Counted from the first letter of the stretch, positions 34,098 to 44,506 are shown. The stretch is 64,000 nucleotides of DNA from Saccharomycodes ludwigii (GCF_020623625.1 NC_060203.1:1-64000); one strand, 5' to 3'. A program made the numbers and translations. Notes: generated from the sequence alone by a model not told the origin.

Positions 34098-35126
34098 TCA
34101 ATGTTTCAATGGAACAACTAATCTCTTGAAAGACCCCTCTTCTCTGCATTTTTCTTGGTGAATACCCATCAATCTTTGGGCTTCTAATGGGTCTTCCACT
34201 TCGTTGGGTTCTGGCCATGACAAATATTCATTGGTGTAATTGGACTTGTAATCCAATGGCAAAATCTCCAATCTCTTACCGTACCCAGTAACTTTTTTCC
34301 AATCACGATGCACATTGTACAAAGAACTGGAAAAGTAAGCAAAACATCTTTGGTATTGTTTGTAAGCCAAATCAGTATTCAATTGTGGCTTCAAATCTGT
34401 ATATGTAGCCCAAGATTGTTCTGGGTGGTTCAAAACATCATCAGTGGCCTTTTTAATGGCAATCAAAAACTTTCTAACTTTGTCTCCATTCTTGGCCAAA
34501 AATTCATCATTACAAATGTACAAAATAGTACAGAAACAGCAACAACCCAAACAAGCCAACTTGTCAATTCTCAACATTTGAACATCAGTAACTGGTCTGC
34601 CCTGCTTTTTGCAGTATTCTTCCAATTCCACTTGTTGAATACATTCAATACCAATACCAGCATGAATCTTGCCCTCGATGATATATTTGGCAACATTCAT
34701 ACCACATCTAACAGCAGTGTAGTCGTTTGGTGTCATACCATAATGCTTGGTCAATTCGTCCAATTGGATCTTACCAAATTCACCAACATAACCAATCTTT
34801 TTACCCTTCAAAGATTGGAAATCTTCAGTGATACCGCTGCCTTTCAAGTACAATAACCCAGTGAATGGTTCGTCTAACAAAGAGGCAACAGAAGTAACAG
34901 GGAACCCTCTAGCTTTAGCGGCCAAAGTGTGAATCATAGCTTTCAAACCCATGTCGACTTTACCAGACCCAATTAATTCAGTTACATCGGATGGATTGCT
35001 TGGTTCCAAAATAGCAATATCTAAGCCTTGCTCTTTGAAGTATCCCTTGGTTTGAGCCAAATAAATTGGAATGTGGTATGCAGCAGCTTGCCAGTTAAGT
35101 AAAAAGGTGATTTTATCAGTGGACAT
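34098..35126 (-). CDS. THI5: THI5-family pyrimidine (HMP-P) precursor synthase
   Basis: A 342-residue Thi5/Thi11/Thi12/Thi13-type enzyme, which makes the thiamine pyrimidine (HMP-P) from PLP and its own active-site histidine in a single-turnover, iron-dependent reaction. Lys62 (PLP anchor) and His66 (the sacrificed residue) lie in [12 protein letters not shown]. The CCCFC iron-binding motif is exactly at 195-199, and length matches S. cerevisiae (340). All key residues are present, so it should be active. A TATATAAAGG box on the minus strand (35217-35226) lies about 90 bp upstream. THI5 genes are commonly subtelomeric in yeasts, as here. It is probably repressed by thiamine, though I see no defined control site. 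Confidence 0.97.
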   Translation of the reverse strand: MSTDKITFLLNWQAAAYHIPIYLAQTKGYFKEQGLDIAILEPSNPSDVTELIGSGKVDMGLKAMIHTLAAKARGFPVTSVASLLDEPFTGLLYLKGSGITEDFQSLKGKKIGYVGEFGKIQLDELTKHYGMTPNDYTAVRCGMNVAKYIIEGKIHAGIGIECIQQVELEEYCKKQGRPVTDVQMLRIDKLACLGCCCFCTILYICNDEFLAKNGDKVRKFLIAIKKATDDVLNHPEQSWATYTDLKPQLNTDLAYKQYQRCFAYFSSSLYNVHRDWKKVTGYGKRLEILPLDYKSNYTNEYLSWPEPNEVEDPLEAQRLMGIHQEKCREEGSFKRLVVPLKH

Positions 35127-36201
35127 TTTGTTCTTGTTTGTTCTTGTTTGTTGATCTTTGTGTTTTTAGAAAGGAAAGGAAAGGAAAGCAAATATCTTGA
35201 TGATAATTATCCATGGCCTTTATATACGTTTCATTTTACATTTTTATTTGTTCATTTCCTCCCCTGTTGAGTAGAAGTATTCAAAAAAAAATAAAAGAAC
35301 GTGGATTATAAATCTTTGTATTTTGAATTTATAAGCTATGCCTTAGAGGTATGTGTGCCTTATTACTGGATTTTATTTTTTGTTAGCATGTTTGTAAAGA
35401 TGTCTAGTTTATTATTCAAATGTTTAAGGCAATTTTTTTTCTTATATTTTTTTTTTTTATTAGGCGCAGAAAAAAAAAATATAAAATTGTGTTGCATAAT
35501 ATTTTGATGTTGTAGGAAAAACCTAAATATACAAAGGAGAATGAATATTTTTTCTTCAAAGTATTTGAAAAAGGTTAATAACAGAGCATAAGAGAATATA
35601 CATGATATACTTTAATATATTGACAAAGTTAGTTGTTTTTTAGTCACTTTTTATATGTAAAGATACACTTGTTTGAATATTATTATAAGGCTATAAGAAT
35701 AAAATAAACTATTAGCAGATTCAAACCTTTTTCATCAATCTCTTAACAAAAAAAAAGGGGTTTGATACATTGCGGTTCGTTAGAATCATAATGCTGTACC
35801 AAAATCTTATTCTTAATATTTAAAATAAGATTTATTGGATTAAATTGGATATAGATTTTTATTCACTTGTTTATTTATAAAAATAATAACAAACACCCTA
35901 AAAAAGGGCAAAGTAAATGTCATCTTTTACAAGCGATAACCCCGTTAAGCACATGCTTAAAATATATTAAATTCTTATTTTTTTTTATTCATTATTACTA
36001 AATTTCCAAAAGAATTTTAGTGATAAACCGATTAAGATACCATGTCACATCTTTTGAGACATTTCTTTATGGAAAATAATAGATATATTAAAAAAAAAAT
36101 CATTTACTTTTATTATCAACTCATATCATACATATAAGCACTTATACACCCATTGTTATGCAAATATATACATAATGCCTGCCTTACGTTCACTTGCTTA
36201 T
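35127..36201. other. Intergenic DNA between THI5 and the 249-residue ORF
   Basis: About 1.1 kb of AT-rich sequence. It contains the THI5 core promoter at its left end. No other gene, RNA or site is supported. Confidence 0.5.
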
Positions 36202-36951
36202 TCATGAAACCAAGTTTGCAAATCTTGTTGTCAATGGGTTATTTGATATGATAGTCAACATTTTGAAAGTTGGATCATCATTCAACATTAAAGTTAAGTC
36301 ATCCCTAAAACACACTTGTTTGTTTTTTTGTTTTGCCTCTCTCTCTTCCTCCGCAAGTGTTCTATTATTATTAGTATTTATACAAATATCTCTAATTCTA
36401 GGCGAAAGCATTTTTATCTTGTGGAAATTTTCTTTTAATTTATATTTCAGATTTAATAATAAAAAATGGTTTAACCTTGTGTCATAATTTTCTTTATCTT
36501 GATATATTTCATCTTTGTAAGCCACGTTTTGTACCAAGTTATTTGCGGATTTTGATTTCAAGGCCTTCATTGTTTCATCTATTACCTCGCTATTCCAAAA
36601 ATTAGCTTCATATATCGATGTATCTTCCTTATCATAAGGTGTTATACTTTGATTATTTTCTAAGGACAAAGTATCGCTATAATGTTGGTAGTAATAATAA
36701 TTTAAATCAGAACATTCTTCTTCCTCGTCCTCTATTTTCAGGACTCTTAGAGTAATAATATTTTTTGGATGACAATCTTTTGTGAAATCTATCAAATTGG
36801 GATCAAAATCATTGTTACATATAAAATGATGCATTCTTATATTCCATCTTTTAAGCTTATAAAATAATCTGTTAAAATACAACTGTAACTCTGTGTACGT
36901 ATATTGGTCTAATAATACTTTTTTAATTATTTTTTCCCTTCTTTTCCACAT
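36202..36951 (-). CDS. Hypothetical protein, 249 residues
   Basis: An ATG-started frame with no family I recognise. The N-terminus is basic and aromatic (MWKRREKIIKKVLLDQYTY). An acidic patch (IEDEEEECSDLNYYYYQ) follows at about 73-89, and a Lys-rich helix precedes MLSPRIRDICINTNNN; the C-terminus ends TRFANLVS. There is no signal peptide, membrane segment or known motif. Composition is protein-like rather than homopolymer-driven, and no longer frame competes, so I take it as a real or recently lost gene. It lies at the border between the subtelomere and the conserved block, immediately downstream of PAN3, where S. cerevisiae has nothing similar that I recall. A lineage-specific or fast-evolving gene is likely. 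Confidence 0.55.
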   Translation of the reverse strand: MWKRREKIIKKVLLDQYTYTELQLYFNRLFYKLKRWNIRMHHFICNNDFDPNLIDFTKDCHPKNIITLRVLKIEDEEEECSDLNYYYYQHYSDTLSLENNQSITPYDKEDTSIYEANFWNSEVIDETMKALKSKSANNLVQNVAYKDEIYQDKENYDTRLNHFLLLNLKYKLKENFHKIKMLSPRIRDICINTNNNRTLAEEEREAKQKNKQVCFRDDLTLMLNDDPTFKMLTIISNNPLTTRFANLVS

Positions 36952-37370
36952 AATAGACCAAAATAGTTCTATTTTACCTTCAGTTAATCAGTAGTTGATC
37001 CTTTTTTTATTATATATAATTTAATTATCAAGTATAGGCTATTTTATTGACTTTTTTTTTTTTTTTTTTTTTTTTTTTGATATAATTCCTGATATGATCG
37101 TTATTATGTGTCGTTTCATATTAAACAGTCTTTATTATTTTTTATTTTATAATATGATTGGCATGAAGAAATATTTTTTGATTTGTACTGACACAGGAAA
37201 ATGATAACGCATTGGCACAAAAACAAGAAAAACGCTAAAATAAATCAAGACTTTTTTTTTTTAAAAAAGGAAAAAAAGCATGAAAACTTATAAACTATGA
37301 ATTGAACCTTTTTTTAATATTATGTGCTTACTTTTGTTCTTGACATACCACAAAATTGATAGTAGTATTG

Positions 37371-37405
<35 letters not shown>

Positions 37406-37419
37406 AGAAATATAAATAA

Positions 37420-39732
37420 TTAAATTAGACTTCTAAAAGTAGTATCTATTAGGTGCTTCAATTCTTTATAAGTGATAACAATACAATTCATTTCATCAGG
37501 GGTTACCAATAAAACTTTCTCTTCACTACCTGCATCTAATTTATTCAAACAACGCAACACATGTGTCAAGTCCATAATTTTCTTACCTCGTTCATCAGTT
37601 TGATGGAAAACAAAATGATAAAACAATTTGATGGGGAACTTCGAGCCATTATCAGACCATGTTAAATCATTCGCAAATTCAGGTCGGTGTAATATAAAAT
37701 TTAATTTACAGATCAACCTAAATAAACGATCATTTTCTAATTCCTTTGATAGCAATGATTCTAAATATTCAGTATTTGTCTGTAGAAAATCAACAACATC
37801 TAGCATTTTGTACCCTAATAACTTACTTAAATCTTTAACATTTTTACTGGTAATATCTTTAGAAAATAGATACTGGAAAATAGATTGAAATTCTGGATCA
37901 TCTTCCTTAATATCAAATTTTTGCAAAAAATGTCCCAATTTTATAAAATCTTCTTGCTGGTGTTTAAAAATTCTTTCCTTTATGTTTTCGTTTCCATTCT
38001 TAACATTGTCAGTTATGCTTTCATTCATTAAATATGTAACACCGCATCCAAATAACTTTATTTTTCCTGGCACGCTAGTCATCAATATCGAGGACAAGTT
38101 AAAAGTACCCACATACAAGTCTTGAGCATGTATATCTTTAATTGCATTCACTATTTGAATCAAATAAGCCCACACGTAATCTTTAGTGACACTGGATTTT
38201 TTTAAAACTAAGTCATCGTCATTTCCCTCTTCTGTTTTATTGTTCTTTGTAATTTTATGCATAAAATAGTAATCTTTCAAAGTTATACTCAGGGGATAGT
38301 AGTCATAAACAAAGCACAAAGAAGTATCATTAAATGCTGTGGTAGTAAATAAATTTTTCAACGTTAATATGTTGCTATTTTTTTTCAAACCCAACGACCA
38401 TTTGGAAAATGTTGATGCAATAAGTTTAGGATTTGCTATTTCAATGGGGGCATTTGGTATTCTATACAATAAACAAACAGTTCCATCCTCGTTCGAAAAC
38501 ACTTTATAACATTTACAACTGGGTGAAGTCACATAGTTTAATGGAACCAAACCAAAATATTCGTTTACAATAGAAGGAATAAATTCTTGTGGGTTAGGAA
38601 TCGTGTAATTCAATAGATCTTTATTTTTTTCAACCAATTCAATACGAACATTATTTGGAATGAACAACATCTGAGGTGTCCTTTGGTGTGGCTCAATGGG
38701 AACCTGTAAATGTGGTGGAGGGTCTGGCGCATACAAATGATGTTGTAAATAGGATGATGTTAGGGGAAGACCAGATGCAGTGGATGGCACGGATGGGAAT
38801 CCATTTTGAAATGTAGTAACTGCACCGATACCATTCGATGTTAGATGTAATGATGAAGCTGAGGTAGATAAAGGTAAAGATCCTTCTTCTTTGCTCATAA
38901 TTATTGAGTTATTTGCATTCAGCATTGCCGTCGCCGTTGCCGAAGAATTAATATCTTGGGTTTTAGGCGATAGTAATCTAGTGAATACGCCTCCATTTCC
39001 AGCTATTCCAGTAGTATTAATGGTGGCAACAGGGGATGTTGGTGAGGGTAAGTTATTAGTATTTTTATCTTTGGCAATAATAGAGGGCTTAATATTACTT
39101 ACCAATTTATTGTTACTGGAAACTTTTTTTTTCATAAAAGTTGAAGATGGAACATCATTGAGGTTTTTAGCGTTGTTATTATTTAATGTAATATTATTTC
39201 CTGCACTATGAGGTGTAAATGTTTGGGCATACGGATTAAATTTGGAAGAGGAAGAAGAAGAAGCAGAAGCAGGAATAACAGCGATATTCTCTGTTGTTAA
39301 TTTTGTATTGTTCAATGATAATGATGACTCCATATCATCAGCCTTTGGAGCTATTATTTTCGAAAAAGGCGTAAAGGGCAACGTCCTATTAGGGTTAAAT
39401 TTTGAGGGTGTTCTTTTTTCTTTTGGAACCATTTCTTCATTTTTGTCTTCTTGGTCTGCATTATCCTCCCCATTATTATTTTCTTGCTGTTGCTGTTGCT
39501 TGTGTTTTTGACTTTTTTGGTCCTTTATTTGCTCACTATCATTATCATTCGCTTCTCCTTCTTCTTCTTCTTCTTCTCCTTCTTCTTCTTCTCTTTTAGA
39601 TTCATCATGCACTTTTACCGCTTGGATGTCTTTTTTTTTTATATCATGATTGTAACAACATCCATTGTTTTCATTTTTACAAAACCCATATAAGGAAATA
39701 TATCTACAGGGAATGTCTTTTGCCCATTCCAT
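37420..39732 (-). CDS. PAN3: PAN3, regulatory subunit of the Pan2-Pan3 deadenylase
   Basis: A 770-residue protein starting at MEWAKDIPCRYISLYGFC. The frame is open further upstream, but this is its first ATG and it aligns with S. cerevisiae Pan3 (DWAKDIPCRN). It has an N-terminal CCCH-type zinc finger (Cys9, Cys18, Cys25/26, His29), an acidic linker, a PAM2 motif (SKFNPYAQTFTP, about 163-174) for binding poly(A)-binding protein, a pseudokinase domain with a degenerate DFG (KLFGCG) and a C-terminal knob. Pan3 brings Pan2 to poly(A) tails for mRNA tail trimming in the cytoplasm. A second PAM2-like segment (SKFNPNRTLPFTP) lies at about 110-122. Orientation agrees with YKL025C in the S. cerevisiae block. 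The downstream T-run (37375-37400) is probably non-coding. Confidence 0.95.
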   Translation of the reverse strand: MEWAKDIPCRYISLYGFCKNENNGCCYNHDIKKKDIQAVKVHDESKREEEEGEEEEEEGEANDNDSEQIKDQKSQKHKQQQQQENNNGEDNADQEDKNEEMVPKEKRTPSKFNPNRTLPFTPFSKIIAPKADDMESSLSLNNTKLTTENIAVIPASASSSSSSKFNPYAQTFTPHSAGNNITLNNNNAKNLNDVPSSTFMKKKVSSNNKLVSNIKPSIIAKDKNTNNLPSPTSPVATINTTGIAGNGGVFTRLLSPKTQDINSSATATAMLNANNSIIMSKEEGSLPLSTSASSLHLTSNGIGAVTTFQNGFPSVPSTASGLPLTSSYLQHHLYAPDPPPHLQVPIEPHQRTPQMLFIPNNVRIELVEKNKDLLNYTIPNPQEFIPSIVNEYFGLVPLNYVTSPSCKCYKVFSNEDGTVCLLYRIPNAPIEIANPKLIASTFSKWSLGLKKNSNILTLKNLFTTTAFNDTSLCFVYDYYPLSITLKDYYFMHKITKNNKTEEGNDDDLVLKKSSVTKDYVWAYLIQIVNAIKDIHAQDLYVGTFNLSSILMTSVPGKIKLFGCGVTYLMNESITDNVKNGNENIKERIFKHQQEDFIKLGHFLQKFDIKEDDPEFQSIFQYLFSKDITSKNVKDLSKLLGYKMLDVVDFLQTNTEYLESLLSKELENDRLFRLICKLNFILHRPEFANDLTWSDNGSKFPIKLFYHFVFHQTDERGKKIMDLTHVLRCLNKLDAGSEEKVLLVTPDEMNCIVITYKELKHLIDTTFRSLI

Positions 39733-40206
39733 GTTATTGTTAAGAGCAGAATCTATTTGAATAGTGTTAGTGTTTTTATTACAATTGATAATAATATAAA
39801 TGTTAATAGTATTATCAATATAACTATTATTAATTGTTATCACCTTTAATTCAACTTCCGACTAATTTTAAAAAAAAAAAAAATAAAAAAAAGCTTTAGG
39901 GTTGACAAGTGAGAGAAAGATACCGCATAGGAATTTATTGTAGGTTTCAAATAAAAGTTGAAAAATAAAAAACAAGAAAAAGTTATTTATATTTACCCGG
40001 ATAAATACAAGATTGATGACTTTTTTTGATACAAAAAAAAAAAAAAAAGAGATAGAAAAGAAATATATATATATATATATTTTAATTGTATTGGAATTAT
40101 CAAAAGGACAGTTATCCGTACATTATTTTGTGCTAACATATAATTAAGAATAAACCAAAGTTATTATTTTACATAAGAAAAACACACAAACACTGTTTCA
40201 TCATCT

Positions 40207-41010
40207 ATGTCTAACGTTATTATTGTTACTGGCTGCTCCAAAGGTTTAGGTAAGGCAATTGTTGAAAAATTATTATCGTTATCTTCCTCAAGACATAACG
40301 ATGTTTTGGTGATAGGTTTGGCAAGATCTAAAGAAAAATTAATTTGTTTGCAAGAAAAATTTGGTTCAGCTCGCTTTCAATACATTTGTGGTGATATAAC
40401 TAGTGTTGAAACCATCACTAAATTATTGAAATTTTTACAGGAGAATAAAATTCATCATATTCAAGGTTTAATTTGTAATGCTGGAGTATTACAACCAGTT
40501 GGAAACGTTAATACTATAAATGTTGCGGAATGGAAAAACTTATTTGATGTCAATTTTTTCAGTATTGTTGATCTTGTAAGTAAATTATTGCCATTTTTGA
40601 AGCAAGCGCCAGGTCCTATTAACACTGCGGGCAACATTATATTTGTTAGTAGTGGTGCCAGCGTAAAGAACTATGATGGCTGGGGCGCTTACGGATCTTC
40701 CAAGGCTGCACTAAATCACTTTTGTGGTACTTTAGCCAGGGAAGAGCCATTGATTAGAGCGGTTTCTGTAGCACCAGGTGTTGTTGACACGGACATGCAA
40801 GTTGAAATCAGGAAAAATGAAAATAAAGGTATGAGTCAAGAAGCTTTGCAAAGATTTATAGACCTAAAAAAAAAAGGACAATTATTGTCACCAGAAGTAC
40901 CAGGTGTTATATATGCTAATTTGGCTTTGAAGGGGATTGAAAATGAAATCAATGGTAAATACATAAGATATAATGATCCTTTGTTACAGGAATACTCTGT
41001 CAATGTATAG
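40207..41010 (+). CDS. IRC24: Short-chain dehydrogenase, IRC24/YIR035C type
   Basis: A 267-residue SDR. It has the cofactor motif TGCSKGLG (8-15), the structural CNAGVLQP (90-97), catalytic Ser148/149, Tyr162 and Lys166 (YGSSK), and VAPGVVDTDMQ. It is close to the S. cerevisiae pair YIR035C/YIR036C (Irc24, a sepiapterin/benzil reductase-like NADPH enzyme) over its whole length, including the C-terminal YxxYNDPLL. One copy here probably stands for both tandem Saccharomyces genes. It is cytosolic; the natural substrate is unsettled. It sits between PAN3 and URA6, next to LYS1-block genes, as expected for the YIR034-YIR036 segment. Confidence 0.9.
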   Translation: MSNVIIVTGCSKGLGKAIVEKLLSLSSSRHNDVLVIGLARSKEKLICLQEKFGSARFQYICGDITSVETITKLLKFLQENKIHHIQGLICNAGVLQPVGNVNTINVAEWKNLFDVNFFSIVDLVSKLLPFLKQAPGPINTAGNIIFVSSGASVKNYDGWGAYGSSKAALNHFCGTLAREEPLIRAVSVAPGVVDTDMQVEIRKNENKGMSQEALQRFIDLKKKGQLLSPEVPGVIYANLALKGIENEINGKYIRYNDPLLQEYSVNV

Positions 41011-41299
41011 TCTGATTTTTTATTTTTTTTATATTCTTTTGTTTGTCACATGTTATGTCATTGTGAACGAAATGTCCTGTGATTATTATGTTATTTTTTT
41101 TTTTAATTATTTTTTTTCGTATTTTTTTTTTTTTCCTATGAAAGAATTGAAAATATCTTGACGAAATTATAACTTGGTAGATATTTTGTAGTAGAAGCAC
41201 TCAATTGCTTGGTTCAAAAACAAAGCAAAACAAACCCCACTTTCTTTTTACTTTTTTTTCTTTCCACATTGGCTATCAACAACCGTGATCATTAAAACC

Positions 41300-42280
41300 A
41301 TGTTTAAATCAGTTGCAAAGTATAGTAACATTCGTCCTTTATTATTGTTCAAAAGATCATCACTTCCATCAAAATCATTTCACTTCGTCTATTTCGCAGG
41401 AAGCACTAATAATACTAAATCACTTCATACGACACGTTTTCTGGGATCTGACATTAAAAACAGTAACAATGATAAAAAAATAAGAAAAACTTTTCATAAT
41501 AAAAACAGCAACGCGATTCCGAATCTTTCAACAAATTCCAATCCTAACAAAAACACGTCTAATAAAAGAAAATCCAGAATTCTTTTAGTTTTAGGTTTAT
41601 TGGCTGTTGGTTCCAGTTTATTTTCAATTAGTTACCAAAAATCTCCACCACAAGCATTTTTAGAAGAAGTCGACATTATGAGCAAAGAAGAATCTCTTCC
41701 AAAAAATTTAAATATTATTTTTGTTTTAGGTGGTCCCGGTGTAGGTAAAGGTACTCAATGTGACAAAATCGTAAAAGACTATGGGTTTGTTCACCTGAGT
41801 GCCGGTGATTTGTTAAGAGCCGAACAAAGCAGACCAAACTCTGAATATGGCGAATTAATTAAAGATTATATCAAAGAAGGGTTAATTGTGCCACAAGAAG
41901 TTACTATTCAATTATTGAAAAATGCCATTTTAGAAAACTATAATAAAAGCCATCAACTCAATTTTCTGATCGATGGTTTCCCAAGAAAAATGGATCAAGC
42001 CATAACTTTTGAAAAGACTGTACATCCATGCAAATTTGTTTTATTTTTCGATTGTTCCGAAAAAGTTATGCTGGAAAGACTGTTGAAAAGATCAAAAACC
42101 AGCGGTAGAGATGATGATAATATGGAGAGTATTAAGAAAAGATTTAAAACTTTTGTGGAAACTAGTATGCCAGTTATTCAATATTTTGAACAACAGCATA
42201 AAGTTGTTAAAATAAACTGTGAAAAATCTGTCGAAGAGGTGTACAAAGATGTTCAAAATGCTATTAAAGACCATGAATGA
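41300..42280 (+). CDS. URA6: UMP kinase URA6 with N-terminal membrane/mitochondrial extension
   Basis: A 326-residue protein from the first ATG. Residues about 135-326 match S. cerevisiae Ura6 (204 residues) closely: P-loop GGPGVGKGTQ (144-153), HLSAGDLLRAEQ, FLIDGFPRKMDQA, TSGRDDDN and a YKDVQNAI tail. It phosphorylates UMP and dCMP for pyrimidine synthesis. The first 130 residues are extra: a basic, Ser/Phe-rich start lacking acids (a mitochondrial-type presequence), an Asn/Lys-rich linker and a hydrophobic segment ILLVLGLLAVGSSLFSI (94-112). An internal ATG at 41678 (Met127, MSKEESLPK) lies just before the kinase and would give a short cytosolic form. Relative to PAN3 and CDC16 it is inverted compared with YKL024C. 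Confidence 0.95.
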   Translation: MFKSVAKYSNIRPLLLFKRSSLPSKSFHFVYFAGSTNNTKSLHTTRFLGSDIKNSNNDKKIRKTFHNKNSNAIPNLSTNSNPNKNTSNKRKSRILLVLGLLAVGSSLFSISYQKSPPQAFLEEVDIMSKEESLPKNLNIIFVLGGPGVGKGTQCDKIVKDYGFVHLSAGDLLRAEQSRPNSEYGELIKDYIKEGLIVPQEVTIQLLKNAILENYNKSHQLNFLIDGFPRKMDQAITFEKTVHPCKFVLFFDCSEKVMLERLLKRSKTSGRDDDNMESIKKRFKTFVETSMPVIQYFEQQHKVVKINCEKSVEEVYKDVQNAIKDHE

Positions 42281-42677
42281 ATTGTGTATAGTTTTTGTCT
42301 ACATATTTACTTAATTGTACTTTAATTAACTTGACAATATTTTTTTTTTTTTTTTTTTTTTTTTTGAAAGTACCTCATTTCTTTTTTAATATTTTTCCAC
42401 ATTAAATGTTAAGACGCTCTTAGTTATATTGCATTTACTAAGCTTGAATTAGAAAAGAGAGAGAGATAAAAAAAAAAAAAAAACTGTATCATTAAACTGT
42501 ACATAGAAAAGTTTTTTTTTTTTTCTCGCCTCCTTTTTTGTTAAATTTTTTTTTTTTTTTTTGAGTCTACCAAATGAGAACTCCTTACTTATATATTTAT
42601 GTTGCTTTTTACCTTCTCTATTAGATTTATCGAGCAAATATATTGGGGGGGTTTAGATCCTCAAGAGATTAATTACA
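42281..42677. other. Intergenic DNA, URA6 to Lys-rich gene
   Basis: About 400 bp, mostly long T-runs (42345-42365, 42545-42562) and A-runs. No motif I can support. Confidence 0.5.
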
Positions 42678-44243
42678 ATGGAAACATCAGTAATAAATGA
42701 AAGATTGCTACTTGATTTTTTATTGAGTGATGATGAAAATAATAACCAGGAACCTGAGCCATCATATTCGTATGATTTATCTTTAAAAGCTTCATCCCTG
42801 ATAGTAACCGAAGTAACATCAACGCAGAAATCACAATCTTGTAGTGAAACTGAGGAACCTAATGTTGTTACTTTCATCCCCGATCATGAAGATAATTTGC
42901 ATGATAAAAGTAATACAATAGAAGAAGAAGATTTTTTGGATGGGTTAGAAGACATGATTGGCGGCAGTTTTACTTTGACAAACAAACCCAACAAGGTTAA
43001 CGACAATCCGAAGAAAAAAAATAAAAAGATTAATAATGGTTCTAAAACAGATGATACTGATTCAGGGACTATAACTGAAAACGATCATATTACTGTAAAA
43101 GTAGAACCGTTCGACTCTGATGAATCCATAAAAAACAACAACGAGAAGAAGAAGAAGAAGGAGGAGAAGAAGAAGAAGAAGAGGAAGGAGGAGAGAAAGA
43201 AGAGGAAGGAAGAGAGAAAGAAGGAGGAGGAGGAGGAGAAGGAGAAGAAGAAGAAGGAGGAGAAGGAGGAGAAGGAGAGGAGGAAGAAGGAGAAGGAGAA
43301 GAAGGAGAAGAAGGAGAAGGAGAAGGAGGAGAGGGAGAAGGAGAAAGAGAAGAGGAAGAAGAAAAAGAAGAAGGAAAAACACACAAAAAATAAACCTCAA
43401 AAAGAAAATAAGGATACAAGCACTAAAGACATAGAGACTGAAGTCAGCACAGATGTGATTACAATTAGTGCACAAAACTTAGGGGCTATAGAGGATACAA
43501 TTTGTGATTTAGATGAAAAAGTTGGGAATTTTAATAATGGTAAGGAAATTAATGCTAACATACCTGACGGCAAGAATGCGGATGGTAAAGGGTCTTGTTC
43601 TCCTAGACAAGGAAAAAGTGATAAAGATCATTATAATGTTTTAAATGAAACAATAAGACAAAGGAAGAGGAGGGAAAAAAAAACAAAGAATAAAGTTAGT
43701 ACCAAATCTACCATTGAAAAAGGTTTGCAAGCTCCTGATGGAATAAGGGAAAAAGACAAAGATAATGCCGAAAACAAAACGTTCAAATTTAAAAAGTATC
43801 AATCCAAACCATCAAAAACTGCTGATAAAGTTACTAGACTTTCTGAAGATTACAATAGCGATGTTGATAACAAGGAAGAGGTCTCTGAGAGGCCAAACAA
43901 CAAAAGATTTAAAAAAAATAAAAACTTAAAAAGTAAAAGAAATAAGAGACTTTTAAGGAAAGACAAAGAAATTAATGATGGTGATATTAATCACAAAATC
44001 CTCAAATCTATAATAGAAAAAGAAGGCAACCAATCTACTACAGAACAGAACATAATTTTAGATAAAGAGCTTAAAAAAGTTAATCTTTCTGAAAACGACT
44101 CTGACAAAAGCAAACCTGATAAAAATAAGACTGTCAAAAATAAGACTGTCAAAAATAAGACTATCAAAAATAGGACTACCAAAAAAAAAGGACTGTCAAA
44201 AATAAGTAAAATTGGAAGAGAAAAAGAGCACAGTATTGTATAA
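42678..44243 (+). CDS. Lys/Glu-rich protein, position of YKL023W (SKA1)
   Basis: A 521-residue protein of strongly charged composition. The N-terminal 130 residues are acidic and mixed (LLDFLLSDDENNNQEPEPSY, DFLDGLEDMIGGSF). About 155-235 is an uninterrupted Lys/Glu/Arg stretch that could form a single stable alpha-helix. The rest is basic, with several nuclear-localisation-type clusters and a short VKNKT repeat near the end. No enzyme motif is visible. In S. cerevisiae the gene between URA6 and CDC16 in this orientation is YKL023W (SKA1, a Ski-complex-associated factor); the position agrees, but the sequence is too low in complexity to confirm it. It could be a nuclear or RNA-associated protein. 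Confidence 0.7.
   Translation: METSVINERLLLDFLLSDDENNNQEPEPSYSYDLSLKASSLIVTEVTSTQKSQSCSETEEPNVVTFIPDHEDNLHDKSNTIEEEDFLDGLEDMIGGSFTLTNKPNKVNDNPKKKNKKINNGSKTDDTDSGTITENDHITVKVEPFDSDESIKNNNEKKKKKEEKKKKKRKEERKKRKEERKKEEEEEKEKKKKEEKEEKERRKKEKEKKEKKEKEKEEREKEKEKRKKKKKKEKHTKNKPQKENKDTSTKDIETEVSTDVITISAQNLGAIEDTICDLDEKVGNFNNGKEINANIPDGKNADGKGSCSPRQGKSDKDHYNVLNETIRQRKRREKKTKNKVSTKSTIEKGLQAPDGIREKDKDNAENKTFKFKKYQSKPSKTADKVTRLSEDYNSDVDNKEEVSERPNNKRFKKNKNLKSKRNKRLLRKDKEINDGDINHKILKSIIEKEGNQSTTEQNIILDKELKKVNLSENDSDKSKPDKNKTVKNKTVKNKTIKNRTTKKKGLSKISKIGREKEHSIV
43143..43379 (+). repeat. 237-bp uninterrupted homopurine tract
   Basis: Every base on this strand from 43143 to 43379 is A or G, arranged as mixed AAG/GAG/GAA/AGG codons inside the Lys/Glu-rich gene. 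Long mirror-rich purine tracts can form triplex (H-DNA) and stall replication. Confidence 0.9.
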
Positions 44244-44506
44244 AGACGAGCAAAGAATAAAAGAAAATAAAAGTGCTGAGAAAATGTTAAAAATAAAAAG
44301 TGATTACAAGTGTATTGATTCGGTCAATTACGAGTGGTAGAAATTCCTTTTTTCCTATTTTTTTCCTATTTTTTTTTTTTTTTTTTTTTTACTACTACAT
44401 GAGTTTATGCATGAAATACATTATGAATATTTTGATATAGCACACATATTTAAAATTAACATGAAGAACAATAGTTTTAATAACAAGCTATATCCATTTG
44501 CTATCT

